From positions 34,162 to 90,494 of the forward strand of contig JALRLV010000004.1 in NCBI GenBank assembly GCA_023268715.1: a stretch of 56,333 nt of DNA, read 5' to 3'. The notes under the pieces are model-generated. The model was not told the origin of the DNA. It did no database searches and saw nothing but the letters and a program-made list of their open reading frames with translations. The translations under genes were made by a program, and so were the position numbers. Within the stretch, counting starts at the first letter, position 1. Every line of letters starts with the position of its first letter. The stretch is from Candidatus Thalassarchaeaceae archaeon. GTDB taxonomy: Archaea; Thermoplasmatota; Poseidoniia; Poseidoniales; Thalassarchaeaceae. Positions 25,808 through 34,353 of the stretch are shown here, one piece after another.

Positions 25808-25859
25808 GGAAGTTCATTGCGAATATTTTACCTTTCGGGTCGAAAGGGGTGATTAAGAG

Positions 25860-26786
25860 ATGTCAGAGTATCTGGTTGAAGACATTGTCAAGTGTGATGA
25901 ATGCGGTTCAAGAAATTTGAACCGAGACGAAACTCGTGGAGAGGTCGTCTGTGATGATTGTGGGCTTGTCCTTGAAGACAAAGTTATCGATCAAGGCGCT
26001 GAGTGGCGTGTGTTTAGCCCCGAGCAAGGTGACCAGCGTGCACGTACTGGTGCTCCAATGACTGTAATGCTTCACGACAAGGGTCTTTCCACCGATATTG
26101 ATTGGCAGAACAAGGACTACTCAGGAAAGACAATCTCTTCCAGATACCGCTCCCAATTCTACCGAATGAGAAAGTGGCAGAAGCGCTCTCGAGTAAGCAA
26201 TGCAACTGAGCGAAACCTCGCAATGGCTCTTGCTGAATTGGATAGAATGGCCAGCCGCCTAGATCTCCCTAAGAGTATCCGAGAAACTGCAGCTGTCAAC
26301 TACAAGAAAGCGGTCGAGAAGAGGCTCATTCGTGGTCGTTCGATTGAAGGTGTTGCAGCAGCATCCCTCTATGCTGCTTGCCGCCAGTGCAACAATCCAC
26401 GAACTCTGGATGAAATCGGTGATGCTAGCAGAACCGGTAGAAAGGAAATTGGTCGTACATACAGATTCATGGTTCGTGAATTGAAGATGAAGATTCCACC
26501 AACCAAGCCTGAGGATTACATTCCTCGATTCTGTTCAGGTCTTGACCTAGATGCCGAGGTACAAGCCAAGGCATACGAATTGATTCAGAAGGCCCAGGAA
26601 AAGGAACTAACCAGTGGCCGAGGTCCAACTGGTATTGCGGCTTCAATCATCTACATCGCATCGGTTCTTTGTGGTAAGCGCAGAACTCAGCGAGAGGTTG
26701 CTGAAGTGGCTGGTGTCACTGAGGTTACAATCCGAAATAGGTACAAGGAACTCATCCAGAACCTAAACATCGAACTAGAGATTTGA
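25860..26786 (+). CDS. tfb: Transcription initiation factor IIB
   Basis: TFB recruits archaeal RNA polymerase to the TBP-promoter complex. The N-terminal zinc ribbon is [19 protein letters not shown], followed by the B-reader/linker ([16 protein letters not shown]) and two cyclin folds (about residues 110-205 and 210-305; [15 protein letters not shown] and [14 protein letters not shown] mark the repeats), with the C-terminal helix-turn-helix [16 protein letters not shown] that contacts the BRE. The 308-residue length is canonical. A purine-rich AAGGGGTGA precedes the ATG, so a ribosome binding site and leader are likely. Downstream, a helical protein starts 10 bases after the stop. Confidence 0.98.
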   Translation: MSEYLVEDIVKCDECGSRNLNRDETRGEVVCDDCGLVLEDKVIDQGAEWRVFSPEQGDQRARTGAPMTVMLHDKGLSTDIDWQNKDYSGKTISSRYRSQFYRMRKWQKRSRVSNATERNLAMALAELDRMASRLDLPKSIRETAAVNYKKAVEKRLIRGRSIEGVAAASLYAACRQCNNPRTLDEIGDASRTGRKEIGRTYRFMVRELKMKIPPTKPEDYIPRFCSGLDLDAEVQAKAYELIQKAQEKELTSGRGPTGIAASIIYIASVLCGKRRTQREVAEVAGVTEVTIRNRYKELIQNLNIELEI

Positions 26787-26796
26787 GTCGGTCCAA

Positions 26797-28125
26797 ATGG
26801 CCAGACGGGAAGGCAATGCCTTAGTCTGGCAGAAAACCGATGAAAGGCTCAAGGAAGCGGTGCGTGAAGCATTTGAGATTGCACCGCTACCAAATCCTCC
26901 TCTAGAATTACCGGATTTTCCTGCAATCTCTCCTAATGATTCCGAATCATTGGTTAGGCAGGCGGCAGGAATCTTCGCTATCGACCGCCAAGGATTCAAT
27001 ATGCGTTTAGCTGAGGTCTGCGAAATACATCTACCAGATTATGTTCGCCGCTCAATAGATCCCATGGAGGCGGAATCAGAATGGCTAGCATCCAACTCGG
27101 AAGCAATTGCAGAGAGGGTACTCGCGCTTCAGACTAGAGACTGGTTAGCAGTTGCATTAGATGAAAATGTACCAGATACAGATAGGTGGTATCTTGGTTC
27201 AAGTTTGCTAGTAGGTCTAGCATTGGGTGGAACAGAAGTTGCTAGAGATGATTGCTACTATTTGCTTGAAGCAATCGCTTATGCAGTTACTCCTGGAAAT
27301 TTACCATATTCGAATGTCGTTGGCCACCATCAAATTGCTTGGTCTCCCGAGATGTCGACCAATAATCCACTTCCTCCTCACCCCGCGGGTGTAATGGCCG
27401 CAACAACAATTCTAGACACGCTATCTATGAAACCAGAATCTTCAGCGAAGATTCTGCCAAAATGGTTGGAGAATCTGTCCGTCTCACTACTTCTATGCTC
27501 GACATTAGCAATCCCTTCCCGTGTGATTGACGCTCTCGGGCAAACTGAAGATGACAGCAGCCCGTATGTACGAGCGGGACTACAGATTCTATCACATTCA
27601 CCAGAAGAAGCAACAGATATTCTCGTCGCATCTGCAGATCATCGCTCAATAGGCGCTAGAAGGACGATAGCGGAAAATCTCTCTAGAATCCATTCTCAAG
27701 AAGCAACACTCGCTCTTATGTTGGCTGACCGACTATCCTCTGAATCGGATGAATCAATCCAGACACTCTACGCCTCATTTGTAGGAGGATTAGCCCGCCT
27801 TTCCGAAGAAGAATTCGTTGGAAGGGCACAATCGATTCTTGCCAAAGGAAATCAAAAAGCAACACAAAGGCTAGTCGAATCTGGACTTCGAGACTATCTC
27901 TCAACTAACCCAACAGATTCAGCCCAACTACTTTCTTCGGCCTGGCTTTCATCTTCCGAAATTGGTCGCTCTAGAGTAGGAAATCTGATTGTCGAGCAGG
28001 CCAGAGTTTCTCCCAAAGCATTCCAAACAACTTGTGAAACTATCAAGAGAGCCAACCCAGAATCTTTCGATAAGTTGGCAAACTGGGTCGAGATGAGAAG
28101 TCCAGAGGCCTACCAATTACTGTAG
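26797..28125 (+). CDS. Helical (HEAT-like) protein of unknown function, beside tfb
   Basis: A 442-residue protein made largely of helices, with repeated helix pairs in the second half (for example PEEATDILVASADHRSIGARRTIAENLSR split over two helices) that suggest an Armadillo/HEAT superhelix. No catalytic or metal motif is visible. It starts 10 bases after tfb, so the two are cotranscribed, which may point to a role connected with transcription or may only reflect packing. I do not recognise the family. It ends five bases from the convergent nrdJ stop. Confidence 0.6.
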   Translation: MARREGNALVWQKTDERLKEAVREAFEIAPLPNPPLELPDFPAISPNDSESLVRQAAGIFAIDRQGFNMRLAEVCEIHLPDYVRRSIDPMEAESEWLASNSEAIAERVLALQTRDWLAVALDENVPDTDRWYLGSSLLVGLALGGTEVARDDCYYLLEAIAYAVTPGNLPYSNVVGHHQIAWSPEMSTNNPLPPHPAGVMAATTILDTLSMKPESSAKILPKWLENLSVSLLLCSTLAIPSRVIDALGQTEDDSSPYVRAGLQILSHSPEEATDILVASADHRSIGARRTIAENLSRIHSQEATLALMLADRLSSESDESIQTLYASFVGGLARLSEEEFVGRAQSILAKGNQKATQRLVESGLRDYLSTNPTDSAQLLSSAWLSSSEIGRSRVGNLIVEQARVSPKAFQTTCETIKRANPESFDKLANWVEMRSPEAYQLL

Positions 28126-28129
28126 GAAA

Positions 28130-31100
28130 TCAGGAGCAACCAGTAGTGGCGCCGCAGGCATTGCACTTCAGACAAGTGCCATTGCGAACCATCTGACTAC
28201 TTCCACAATCATCGCAGATGTCTCCAGTGAAGCCGCGCTCACGAGCCATTCGGCGTATTCGAGAATCTTCGTCCTCAGATGGAGCAACTGCGTTCAGGGT
28301 CAACTGTACGTCTCTCTTTTCTCCTTGAGATCTTACCAATCCTTCTTCTGTTTGCTCGGGTCTGCTGATTGATGTCGATACCATATCTTCAGCAGAGACG
28401 TGAGCTAGGTCGTCACGCTCTAGATATTGAATTGCTAATTCGCGGAATATGTAATCGACAATTGAAGTCGACATCTTAACCCGGCCACTACCGCCGGTTA
28501 CCATTCCACTCGGGTCGAACTTCTGGAAAGTGAATGACTTGACGAACGCATCTAGAGGTACACCATATTGTAATCCAATAGACACCGCGATTGCGAATTG
28601 ATTCAGCAGAGATCTCCATGCCGCACCCTCTTTCGAAGTTGTAATCATAATCTCTCCCAAACGACCATCATCATAGTTGCTTGAAGATAGGTAAACTGTG
28701 TGACCTCCTACTCTTGCCTTCATCGTACTAGATGATCTAACATCAGGCAGAGGTCTTCTTGTTGCAATGTAATTGTGGACAAACTGTTCAGCCACAACTG
28801 TAGCAGCAGGAGCGGGGATTGGAAGAGCTTCAGCAGTTTGCTCTACCATCTTGTGAACAACAGTAACTGCCTCATCTTCTTCTTCCTCATCTAGAGATGT
28901 GGCATCAACTAACTGATTCATCAATGGTTGACTGAGTTTACTTCCATCACGATAAATTGCACATGCCTTAATCATGGTATCATAACTTAGGTCATATGCT
29001 GCTCTAATATCATCAATCGAGGCATCAGCTGGCATGTTGATAGTTTTCGAAATTGCTCCGGAAATGAATGGCTGAGCGGCTGCCATCATCAATACGTGAG
29101 CCTTCCAATCGATAGATCTCTTTCCATACTTTCCACAAGGAGTTGCACAGTCGAACACAGCCAAGTGCTCATCCTTTAGTCCAGGAGCACCCTCAATTGT
29201 ACCATATCCAAAGACGTGATCATTGGCTTGATTGATTTCGTCATTAGAGAATCCAAGGTGGCCGAGTGTGTCAAAGAACGGGTCCTCAAATTGTTCTTTC
29301 GAAATCCCTAGAGTTTCTGTACAGAAATCTTCTCCGAGGATAGAAGGCGCAAATGCAGAGCGTATATCGAAAACATCTGGGAAGCTCGACTCAACTTTCT
29401 TCAACATCTTTGCATTGAAACCAGCAGCCTTCAATGCCTTAGAAGAAACAGTAGGACAGTTTCCTAGTGAAGCAGTTCCCATGATGTACTCTTGAATTGC
29501 TTGAGTTTGCTTTTCGGAGTACCCCAATCGTCGTAGAGCGTTTGGTACTCCGTGGTTGATGATTCTTAGAGAACCCCCTCCAGCTAGTTGTTTGTACTGA
29601 ACTAAAGAGAATTGAGGTTCTACTCCAGTGGTGTCTGCATTCATCACTAATCCAATAGTTCCAGTTGGTGCAATAACAGTAGTTTGAGCATTTCTGAAAC
29701 CATGCTCTTCGCCTTCTCTCAATGCTCTATCCCATGCTTCTCTAGCAGCATCAAGAAGATCCTTCGGACACTTCTTTGAGTTAATGCCCATAGGTAGTAC
29801 AGACAATCCATCGTATTCCTTTGCCGGAGCATCATATGCTGCTAATCGATGATTTCTCATTACTCTCAGCATATGGTCTGCATTCTCTGAATAGTTCGGG
29901 AATGGTCCTAGAACTGAAGCCATCTCGGCGCTGGTTGCATAGGACTCCCCACACATAATTGACGTAACAGCGCCGCAAATCGCGTAGCCTCTTTCATCAT
30001 CGTAAGGAATTCCCATATGCATTAGAAGTGAACCTAGGTTGCAGTAGCCAAGCCCTAGAGTTCTGTATTCGTAGGATTTGCGCGCGATTTCAGCCGAAGG
30101 GAATTGTGCCATCAGTACGCTAATTTCCAAGGTAGCAGTCCACAATCGAACCGAATGTCGGAAGTCCTCAACGTCAAAGGTCTGAGTTGCCTTGTCATAG
30201 TAATGTAGCAGATTGATGCTGGCTAGGTTACAAGCAGTATCATCGAGGAACATGTATTCACTGCAAGGGTTTGAACCGTTGATTCGACCCCCCTCCGGAC
30301 AGGTGTGCCATTCGTTGATTGTTGTATCAAATTGAACTCCCGGATCTGCACAAGCCCAAGCTGTATATGCTACTTTGTCCCACAATTCTGCAGCCGGCAT
30401 TGTCTTGCAAGGTTCGGGTTCTCTACCCTCCTCTCCTGCCTTCTTTAGTTCGGTTCTGTGGTAAAGATTCCAGTCTCCATCATTTCGAAGAGCTTCCATA
30501 AATGAATTAGGAACACGAACAGAATTGTTGGAGTTTTGACCGGATACGGTTGCATAACCTTCTCCCTGCCAATCTGTATCCATCTGTTCGAATGTTAAAC
30601 TCTTCCAGCCTTGATTTGCAAGGTCTAGAATTCTCTTTATGTGCGGCTGAGGGACGCTATCTCGCACGGCCTTTATCATCGCTAATTTGAGAGCGCCATT
30701 AACCGATGGATCAGTCTTTGAGTCATCCTCATCATGGCTCCAAATTGCGGACAAGATAGCATCTGAGTGTTTCTGTAAAAGACTCGAACCAATCACCAGA
30801 GCCGAAACCTTCTCCTCTTCTGTTAACTTCCAATCAATGTATTCTTCGATATCCGGATGATCAAGATCTAGAGTAACCATCTTTGCTGCCCGGCGAGTTG
30901 TACCACCTGATTTGATAGCCCCAGCCGCCCTATCTCCAATCTTTAGGAAGGACAGAAGGCCGCTGGAAGTACCTCCACCAGATAGCGGCTCTCCTGCACC
31001 TCTTATTTGGGAGAAGTTTGAACCGGTTCCAGATCCATACTTGAATAATAGAGCCTCTCTATTCCAGAGCCCCATAATCGATTCAGTGCCTCCGACCAAG

Positions 31101-31777
31101 GAATCCCCTACTGATTGAATAAAGCAAGCATGAGGTTGAGGGTGTGTGTAGGCATCCTCTGAGAGATTCAATTCTCCGGTGACAGCATCTACGTAGTGGT
31201 GACCTTGAGCTGGACCTGTTATTCCATAGGCCCAATTCAAACCAGTATTGAACCACTGTGGACTATTCGGAGCAGATCTCTGGCTTGCTATCAGGTATGC
31301 CATCTCATCGTAGAAGGCACGAGCGTCAGCTTCGCTGGCAAAGTAGCCATGGGTCCAGCCCCAGTAGGTCCAGGTGCCCGCGAGGCGACGGAATAATTCC
31401 CGCCCATTGGTTTCACCGACAAACCTGTCCTCTGGAGCGAGGGTCTGAAGCTTCTCATGATCAGGCTCGCTCCGTTGTAGCCACCCAGGGACCCCGTCCT
31501 CCGCCACCTTGCGCAGAGCAGCAGGAACACCCGCTTTCCTCAGATACTTCTGAGCACAGACTTTTCCTGGAACACCAGCAAAGCCTGAAGGCAATTGAAC
31601 TCCATGAATCTCATGAGCGAGACTTCCGTCGGGGTTTCGGATCTCTACACTCATCTCAATCCAATCAAAGGCATCGAAGGGGTCAGCACCTGCTGTAGTA
31701 AAACGGCGTTCAATCACTAATCCCTTCTCGGCTTCGCCTTCTTCGGCTACTGCCTCATCATCTGTTCTAGTCTGCAT
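28130..31777 (-). CDS. nrdJ: Adenosylcobalamin-dependent (class II) ribonucleotide reductase
   Basis: NrdJ reduces ribonucleotides to deoxyribonucleotides using a radical made from adenosylcobalamin, so it works with or without oxygen. Recognisable blocks are SPNSPQWFNTGLN, the substrate region HACFIQSVGDSL and GSGTGSNFSQIRG, the finger-loop segment NPCSEYMFLDDTACNLASINL split around the catalytic cysteine, and a phosphate-site PTGTIGLVMNADTTG. The C-terminus carries a small zinc-binding region (CDDCGSSQM..CLKCNACG). From ATG 31777 (MQTRTDDE) it is 1215 residues; an in-frame GTG at 31825 lies inside a perfect stem-loop and is less likely. The cobalamin adenosyltransferase gene is in this window at 39.8 kb. 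Confidence 0.93.
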   Translation of the reverse strand: MQTRTDDEAVAEEGEAEKGLVIERRFTTAGADPFDAFDWIEMSVEIRNPDGSLAHEIHGVQLPSGFAGVPGKVCAQKYLRKAGVPAALRKVAEDGVPGWLQRSEPDHEKLQTLAPEDRFVGETNGRELFRRLAGTWTYWGWTHGYFASEADARAFYDEMAYLIASQRSAPNSPQWFNTGLNWAYGITGPAQGHHYVDAVTGELNLSEDAYTHPQPHACFIQSVGDSLVGGTESIMGLWNREALLFKYGSGTGSNFSQIRGAGEPLSGGGTSSGLLSFLKIGDRAAGAIKSGGTTRRAAKMVTLDLDHPDIEEYIDWKLTEEEKVSALVIGSSLLQKHSDAILSAIWSHDEDDSKTDPSVNGALKLAMIKAVRDSVPQPHIKRILDLANQGWKSLTFEQMDTDWQGEGYATVSGQNSNNSVRVPNSFMEALRNDGDWNLYHRTELKKAGEEGREPEPCKTMPAAELWDKVAYTAWACADPGVQFDTTINEWHTCPEGGRINGSNPCSEYMFLDDTACNLASINLLHYYDKATQTFDVEDFRHSVRLWTATLEISVLMAQFPSAEIARKSYEYRTLGLGYCNLGSLLMHMGIPYDDERGYAICGAVTSIMCGESYATSAEMASVLGPFPNYSENADHMLRVMRNHRLAAYDAPAKEYDGLSVLPMGINSKKCPKDLLDAAREAWDRALREGEEHGFRNAQTTVIAPTGTIGLVMNADTTGVEPQFSLVQYKQLAGGGSLRIINHGVPNALRRLGYSEKQTQAIQEYIMGTASLGNCPTVSSKALKAAGFNAKMLKKVESSFPDVFDIRSAFAPSILGEDFCTETLGISKEQFEDPFFDTLGHLGFSNDEINQANDHVFGYGTIEGAPGLKDEHLAVFDCATPCGKYGKRSIDWKAHVLMMAAAQPFISGAISKTINMPADASIDDIRAAYDLSYDTMIKACAIYRDGSKLSQPLMNQLVDATSLDEEEEDEAVTVVHKMVEQTAEALPIPAPAATVVAEQFVHNYIATRRPLPDVRSSSTMKARVGGHTVYLSSSNYDDGRLGEIMITTSKEGAAWRSLLNQFAIAVSIGLQYGVPLDAFVKSFTFQKFDPSGMVTGGSGRVKMSTSIVDYIFRELAIQYLERDDLAHVSAEDMVSTSISRPEQTEEGLVRSQGEKRDVQLTLNAVAPSEDEDSRIRRMARERGFTGDICDDCGSSQMVRNGTCLKCNACGATTGCS

Positions 31778-31815
31778 CACAACCACTTCCGAATCAATTC
31801 CCCGGCTCAATTCTC

Positions 31816-31835
31816 TCCTTCGCACGAGCGAAGGA
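31816..31835 (-). promoter_or_regulatory. Perfect stem-loop in the nrdJ leader
   Basis: TCCTTCGC and GCGAAGGA pair over 8 bases with a four-base loop (TCGT on the coding strand). The stem sits 39-58 bases upstream of the ATG, downstream of the putative TATA box, so it would lie in the 5' leader of the reductase mRNA. Confidence 0.45.
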
Positions 31836-31902
31836 TTTGGCTGTGCCCGAAGACGGACTTTAATGAGTTCGGAAAATGCCTCTAATTAATCAGCAGATTT
31901 GC

Positions 31903-31913
31903 ATTAATATATT
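31903..31913 (-). promoter_or_regulatory. Candidate TATA box of nrdJ
   Basis: The plus-strand TTAATATATTC run (minus strand GAATATATTAA) is the most AT-rich stretch upstream of nrdJ. A start about 25 bases on leaves a leader of roughly 100 bases that contains the stem-loop. Confidence 0.4.
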
Positions 31914-31951
31914 CCTTACTCAGAAACCGTCAAAAGGTGGAAAATAACAAG

Positions 31952-32344
31952 TTACGAACGTAAATCAAGTGTCCAATCTACACTCGCTCCAGACCGTGAA
32001 ATCATAATTCCAACTGAACAATCCTTCTCATGTGAAAGAGAAATTATCCTTCGAACTAACTTCTCTGGGACGTCCCCCTCAACGACATAATGCATCTTCA
32101 CTGAAGTGAAAACTCGCGGAGACTCATCAGCCCTCGCTCCTTCTACATCTACCCACATTGCCCGAACGTTTTCCATTCGGTCTTTCAGGCCGACTCTAAG
32201 GTCAATTAGGGAACAAGCCGCATGAGCCTGAAGCACCATTTCCATCGGACTGGGTGCTACGTCACTGTAGATTGAAGTCAATTTCCCAGACTCAGTTTCA
32301 GCCTCCATGGAATAACCCTCAGTCCATCGAACTACGCTCTTCAT
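31952..32344 (-). CDS. OsmC-like protein
   Basis: A 130-residue OsmC/Ohr-fold protein. The family cysteines are visible in [19 protein letters not shown] and [13 protein letters not shown], which form the redox-active pair that reduces organic hydroperoxides in characterised members. The open frame is longer (to 32557), but the first 71 residues are non-conserved, run through the divergent icd 5' region and are better left out; ATG 32344 ([10 protein letters not shown]) gives the usual length and a beta-strand start. It runs in the direction of nrdJ, ending 127 bases upstream of that gene's frame. Confidence 0.85.
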   Translation of the reverse strand: MKSVVRWTEGYSMEAETESGKLTSIYSDVAPSPMEMVLQAHAACSLIDLRVGLKDRMENVRAMWVDVEGARADESPRVFTSVKMHYVVEGDVPEKLVRRIISLSHEKDCSVGIMISRSGASVDWTLDLRS

Positions 32345-32416
32345 GCCCCCTCCTCTATCGAGTCCGTCTTGAGGGTTGGCTTCTTGAGGCGAGGGCAAGT
32401 GGCGCGACTGAGTGAC

Positions 32417-33646
32417 ATGGCTGAGGGCAGTGCAATTACAATGGAAGAAGGTCGTTTGAGCGTACCCGATCAACCAATAATCCATTACATCGAAGGAGAT
32501 GGAATTGGGGTTGACATTACTCCTGTAATGATTGATGTAGTAGATGCAGCAGTCCACAAGGCATATTCAGGATCACGCCAAATACACTGGTCTGAAGTGT
32601 TAGCTGGAGAGAAGGCATTCAACGCCACTGGCGAATGGTTACCAGATGAAACATTAGAATCAATGAAGACTGGTCTAGTATCTATCAAAGGACCTCTTAC
32701 AACTCCCGTGGGCGGAGGAATCCGAAGCCTCAATGTCGCACTCCGTCAACAACTGGATTTGTTCGCCTGTGTCCGTCCTGTTCGCTGGTACGCTGGTACG
32801 CCCAGTCCCGTACGAGACCCCGGCGCAGTAGACATGATTATTTTCAGAGAAAATAGCGAAGATGTCTACGCTGGAATAGAGTGGGAATCCGGTAGTGAGG
32901 AAGTCGCAAAAGTGATTCAATTCCTACAAAACGAAATGGGTGTAGAAAAGATTCGATTCCCTGACACCTCTGGAATCGGAATCAAACCTATTAGCGTCGA
33001 AGGCACAGCTAGAATAGTACGGGCAGCAATCAGATACGCAATAGATAATGACAAGGATTCGGTAACTCTTGTTCACAAAGGAAACATCATGAAATTCACA
33101 GAAGGCGGATTCAGAGATTGGGGCTACCAACTAGCCAAAGATGAGTTCGGAGCAGTAGAATTAGACGGCGGTCCTTGGTGCACATTGACCAATCCAAAAA
33201 CAGGAAACACGATTGTCATCAAGGATGTAATCGCGGACGCAATGCTACAGCAAGTCCTCACACGCCCGCGCGAATACGGAGTACTTGCAACAATGAATCT
33301 GAATGGCGATTACATCTCTGATGCGCTAGCAGCACAGGTTGGCGGAATCGGTATTGCCCCAGGTGCGAACATCAACTACGACACTGGAATTTCTATCTTC
33401 GAAGCGACACATGGAACAGCGCCAAAATATACCGGTCAGGACAAGGTCAATCCAGGTAGTCTGATTCTTTCAGCAGAGATGATGCTCCGCCATATGGGTT
33501 GGGTAGAAGCAGCGGATTTTATTGTCAAAGGAATGGAGAGCGCGATTTCGGCCGGAACTGTAACTTATGATTTCGAGCGCCTTATGGAAGGGGCTACTTT
33601 ACTCAAGTGCAGTGAGTTTGGACAGGCAATTATTTCCCATATGTGA
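32417..33646 (+). CDS. icd: Isocitrate dehydrogenase (NADP-type)
   Basis: Catalyses oxidative decarboxylation of isocitrate to 2-oxoglutarate in the TCA cycle. The family blocks are [11 protein letters not shown], the substrate-binding [13 protein letters not shown] (the serine equals E. coli Ser113), [29 protein letters not shown], and [17 protein letters not shown], whose Lys-Tyr pair marks NADP use. Length of about 409 residues is standard. ATG 32417 (MAEGSAIT) is preferred to the upstream frame start at 32369; an ATG at 32441 is also possible. It is followed ten bases later by a methyltransferase that begins with TTG. Confidence 0.95.
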   Translation: MAEGSAITMEEGRLSVPDQPIIHYIEGDGIGVDITPVMIDVVDAAVHKAYSGSRQIHWSEVLAGEKAFNATGEWLPDETLESMKTGLVSIKGPLTTPVGGGIRSLNVALRQQLDLFACVRPVRWYAGTPSPVRDPGAVDMIIFRENSEDVYAGIEWESGSEEVAKVIQFLQNEMGVEKIRFPDTSGIGIKPISVEGTARIVRAAIRYAIDNDKDSVTLVHKGNIMKFTEGGFRDWGYQLAKDEFGAVELDGGPWCTLTNPKTGNTIVIKDVIADAMLQQVLTRPREYGVLATMNLNGDYISDALAAQVGGIGIAPGANINYDTGISIFEATHGTAPKYTGQDKVNPGSLILSAEMMLRHMGWVEAADFIVKGMESAISAGTVTYDFERLMEGATLLKCSEFGQAIISHM

Positions 33647-33655
33647 GGCGGTACA

Positions 33656-34333
33656 TTGTCCGAGCGAGGCGAGCAAGAGCTTGCTGAACTTCGGAAACAC
33701 ATCCACAAAATGGCCCGCAAAGCAGAAGATTCTGGCGACCCGTTAGCTTGGTTTGAGAATCTCTACAGAATTTCTGAAGGGGACGATACAATGATTCCTT
33801 GGTCTGATGGTCATCCACACCCATTCCTAGTAGAGTGGAATGAACAAAAAGCATCTCGAGGGCGAGCATTAGTTGTTGGATGTGGTCTTGGCGAAGATGC
33901 AGCTTACCTTGCTCGAACAGGCTGGGAAGTTACAGCATTCGACCTCTCTTCAACTGCGGTTGAATGGGCATCCAAGATACACCAAGAACCCAATATAGAG
34001 TGGAAAGCAGAAGATTTGCTCAATCTACCAGAGGGATGGAAAGGTGCTTGGGATCTAGTATTGGAAGTACACATACTCCAAGCAATTCCTCCAGAAATTA
34101 GACAGGTCGCTGCAACGAGGTTAGCCCCATTAGTAGCACCCAATGGTAATTTGGTTTGCATAGGTAGAATTAATCTAACAGGCGAGGAACTCGATGGACC
34201 ACCCTGGCCTTTGGAACGCCAATTCATTGAGGAGATAGGGTCACAATTGAATCAAACAGAATTCCTAATCCAAAACCGACCAAATGACGAACCCGAAGTA
34301 AATCGGTATCTGGCGGTTTGGAATTCGGATTAA
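33656..34333 (+). CDS. Class I SAM-dependent methyltransferase, TPMT-like
   Basis: The SAM motif is ALVVGCGLGEDAAYLA with the acidic ligand in VTAFDLS, then a WDLVLEVHILQAI strand at the active site and an N-terminal IPWSDGHPHPFL segment that recalls thiopurine/selenol methyltransferases (TPMT). Length (225 residues) fits that group. TTG is the only start in frame close to the icd gene, ten bases after its stop, so cotranscription with icd is probable. The substrate is unknown; small thiol or halide-type molecules are known for relatives. It ends convergently with the PIN-domain gene. Confidence 0.8.
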   Translation: MSERGEQELAELRKHIHKMARKAEDSGDPLAWFENLYRISEGDDTMIPWSDGHPHPFLVEWNEQKASRGRALVVGCGLGEDAAYLARTGWEVTAFDLSSTAVEWASKIHQEPNIEWKAEDLLNLPEGWKGAWDLVLEVHILQAIPPEIRQVAATRLAPLVAPNGNLVCIGRINLTGEELDGPPWPLERQFIEEIGSQLNQTEFLIQNRPNDEPEVNRYLAVWNSD

Positions 34334-34353
34334 TTCTAGTCCTATAGACGAAA

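Noticed and set aside
31777-31920. Possible cobalamin riboswitch before nrdJ
   Set aside because: No B12-box (GCCACTG) or the surrounding conserved core is visible; only a simple stem-loop is present.
32345-32557. N-terminal 71 residues of the OsmC-like frame
   Set aside because: They run into the 5' part of icd, contain no OsmC features, and a good start exists at 32344.
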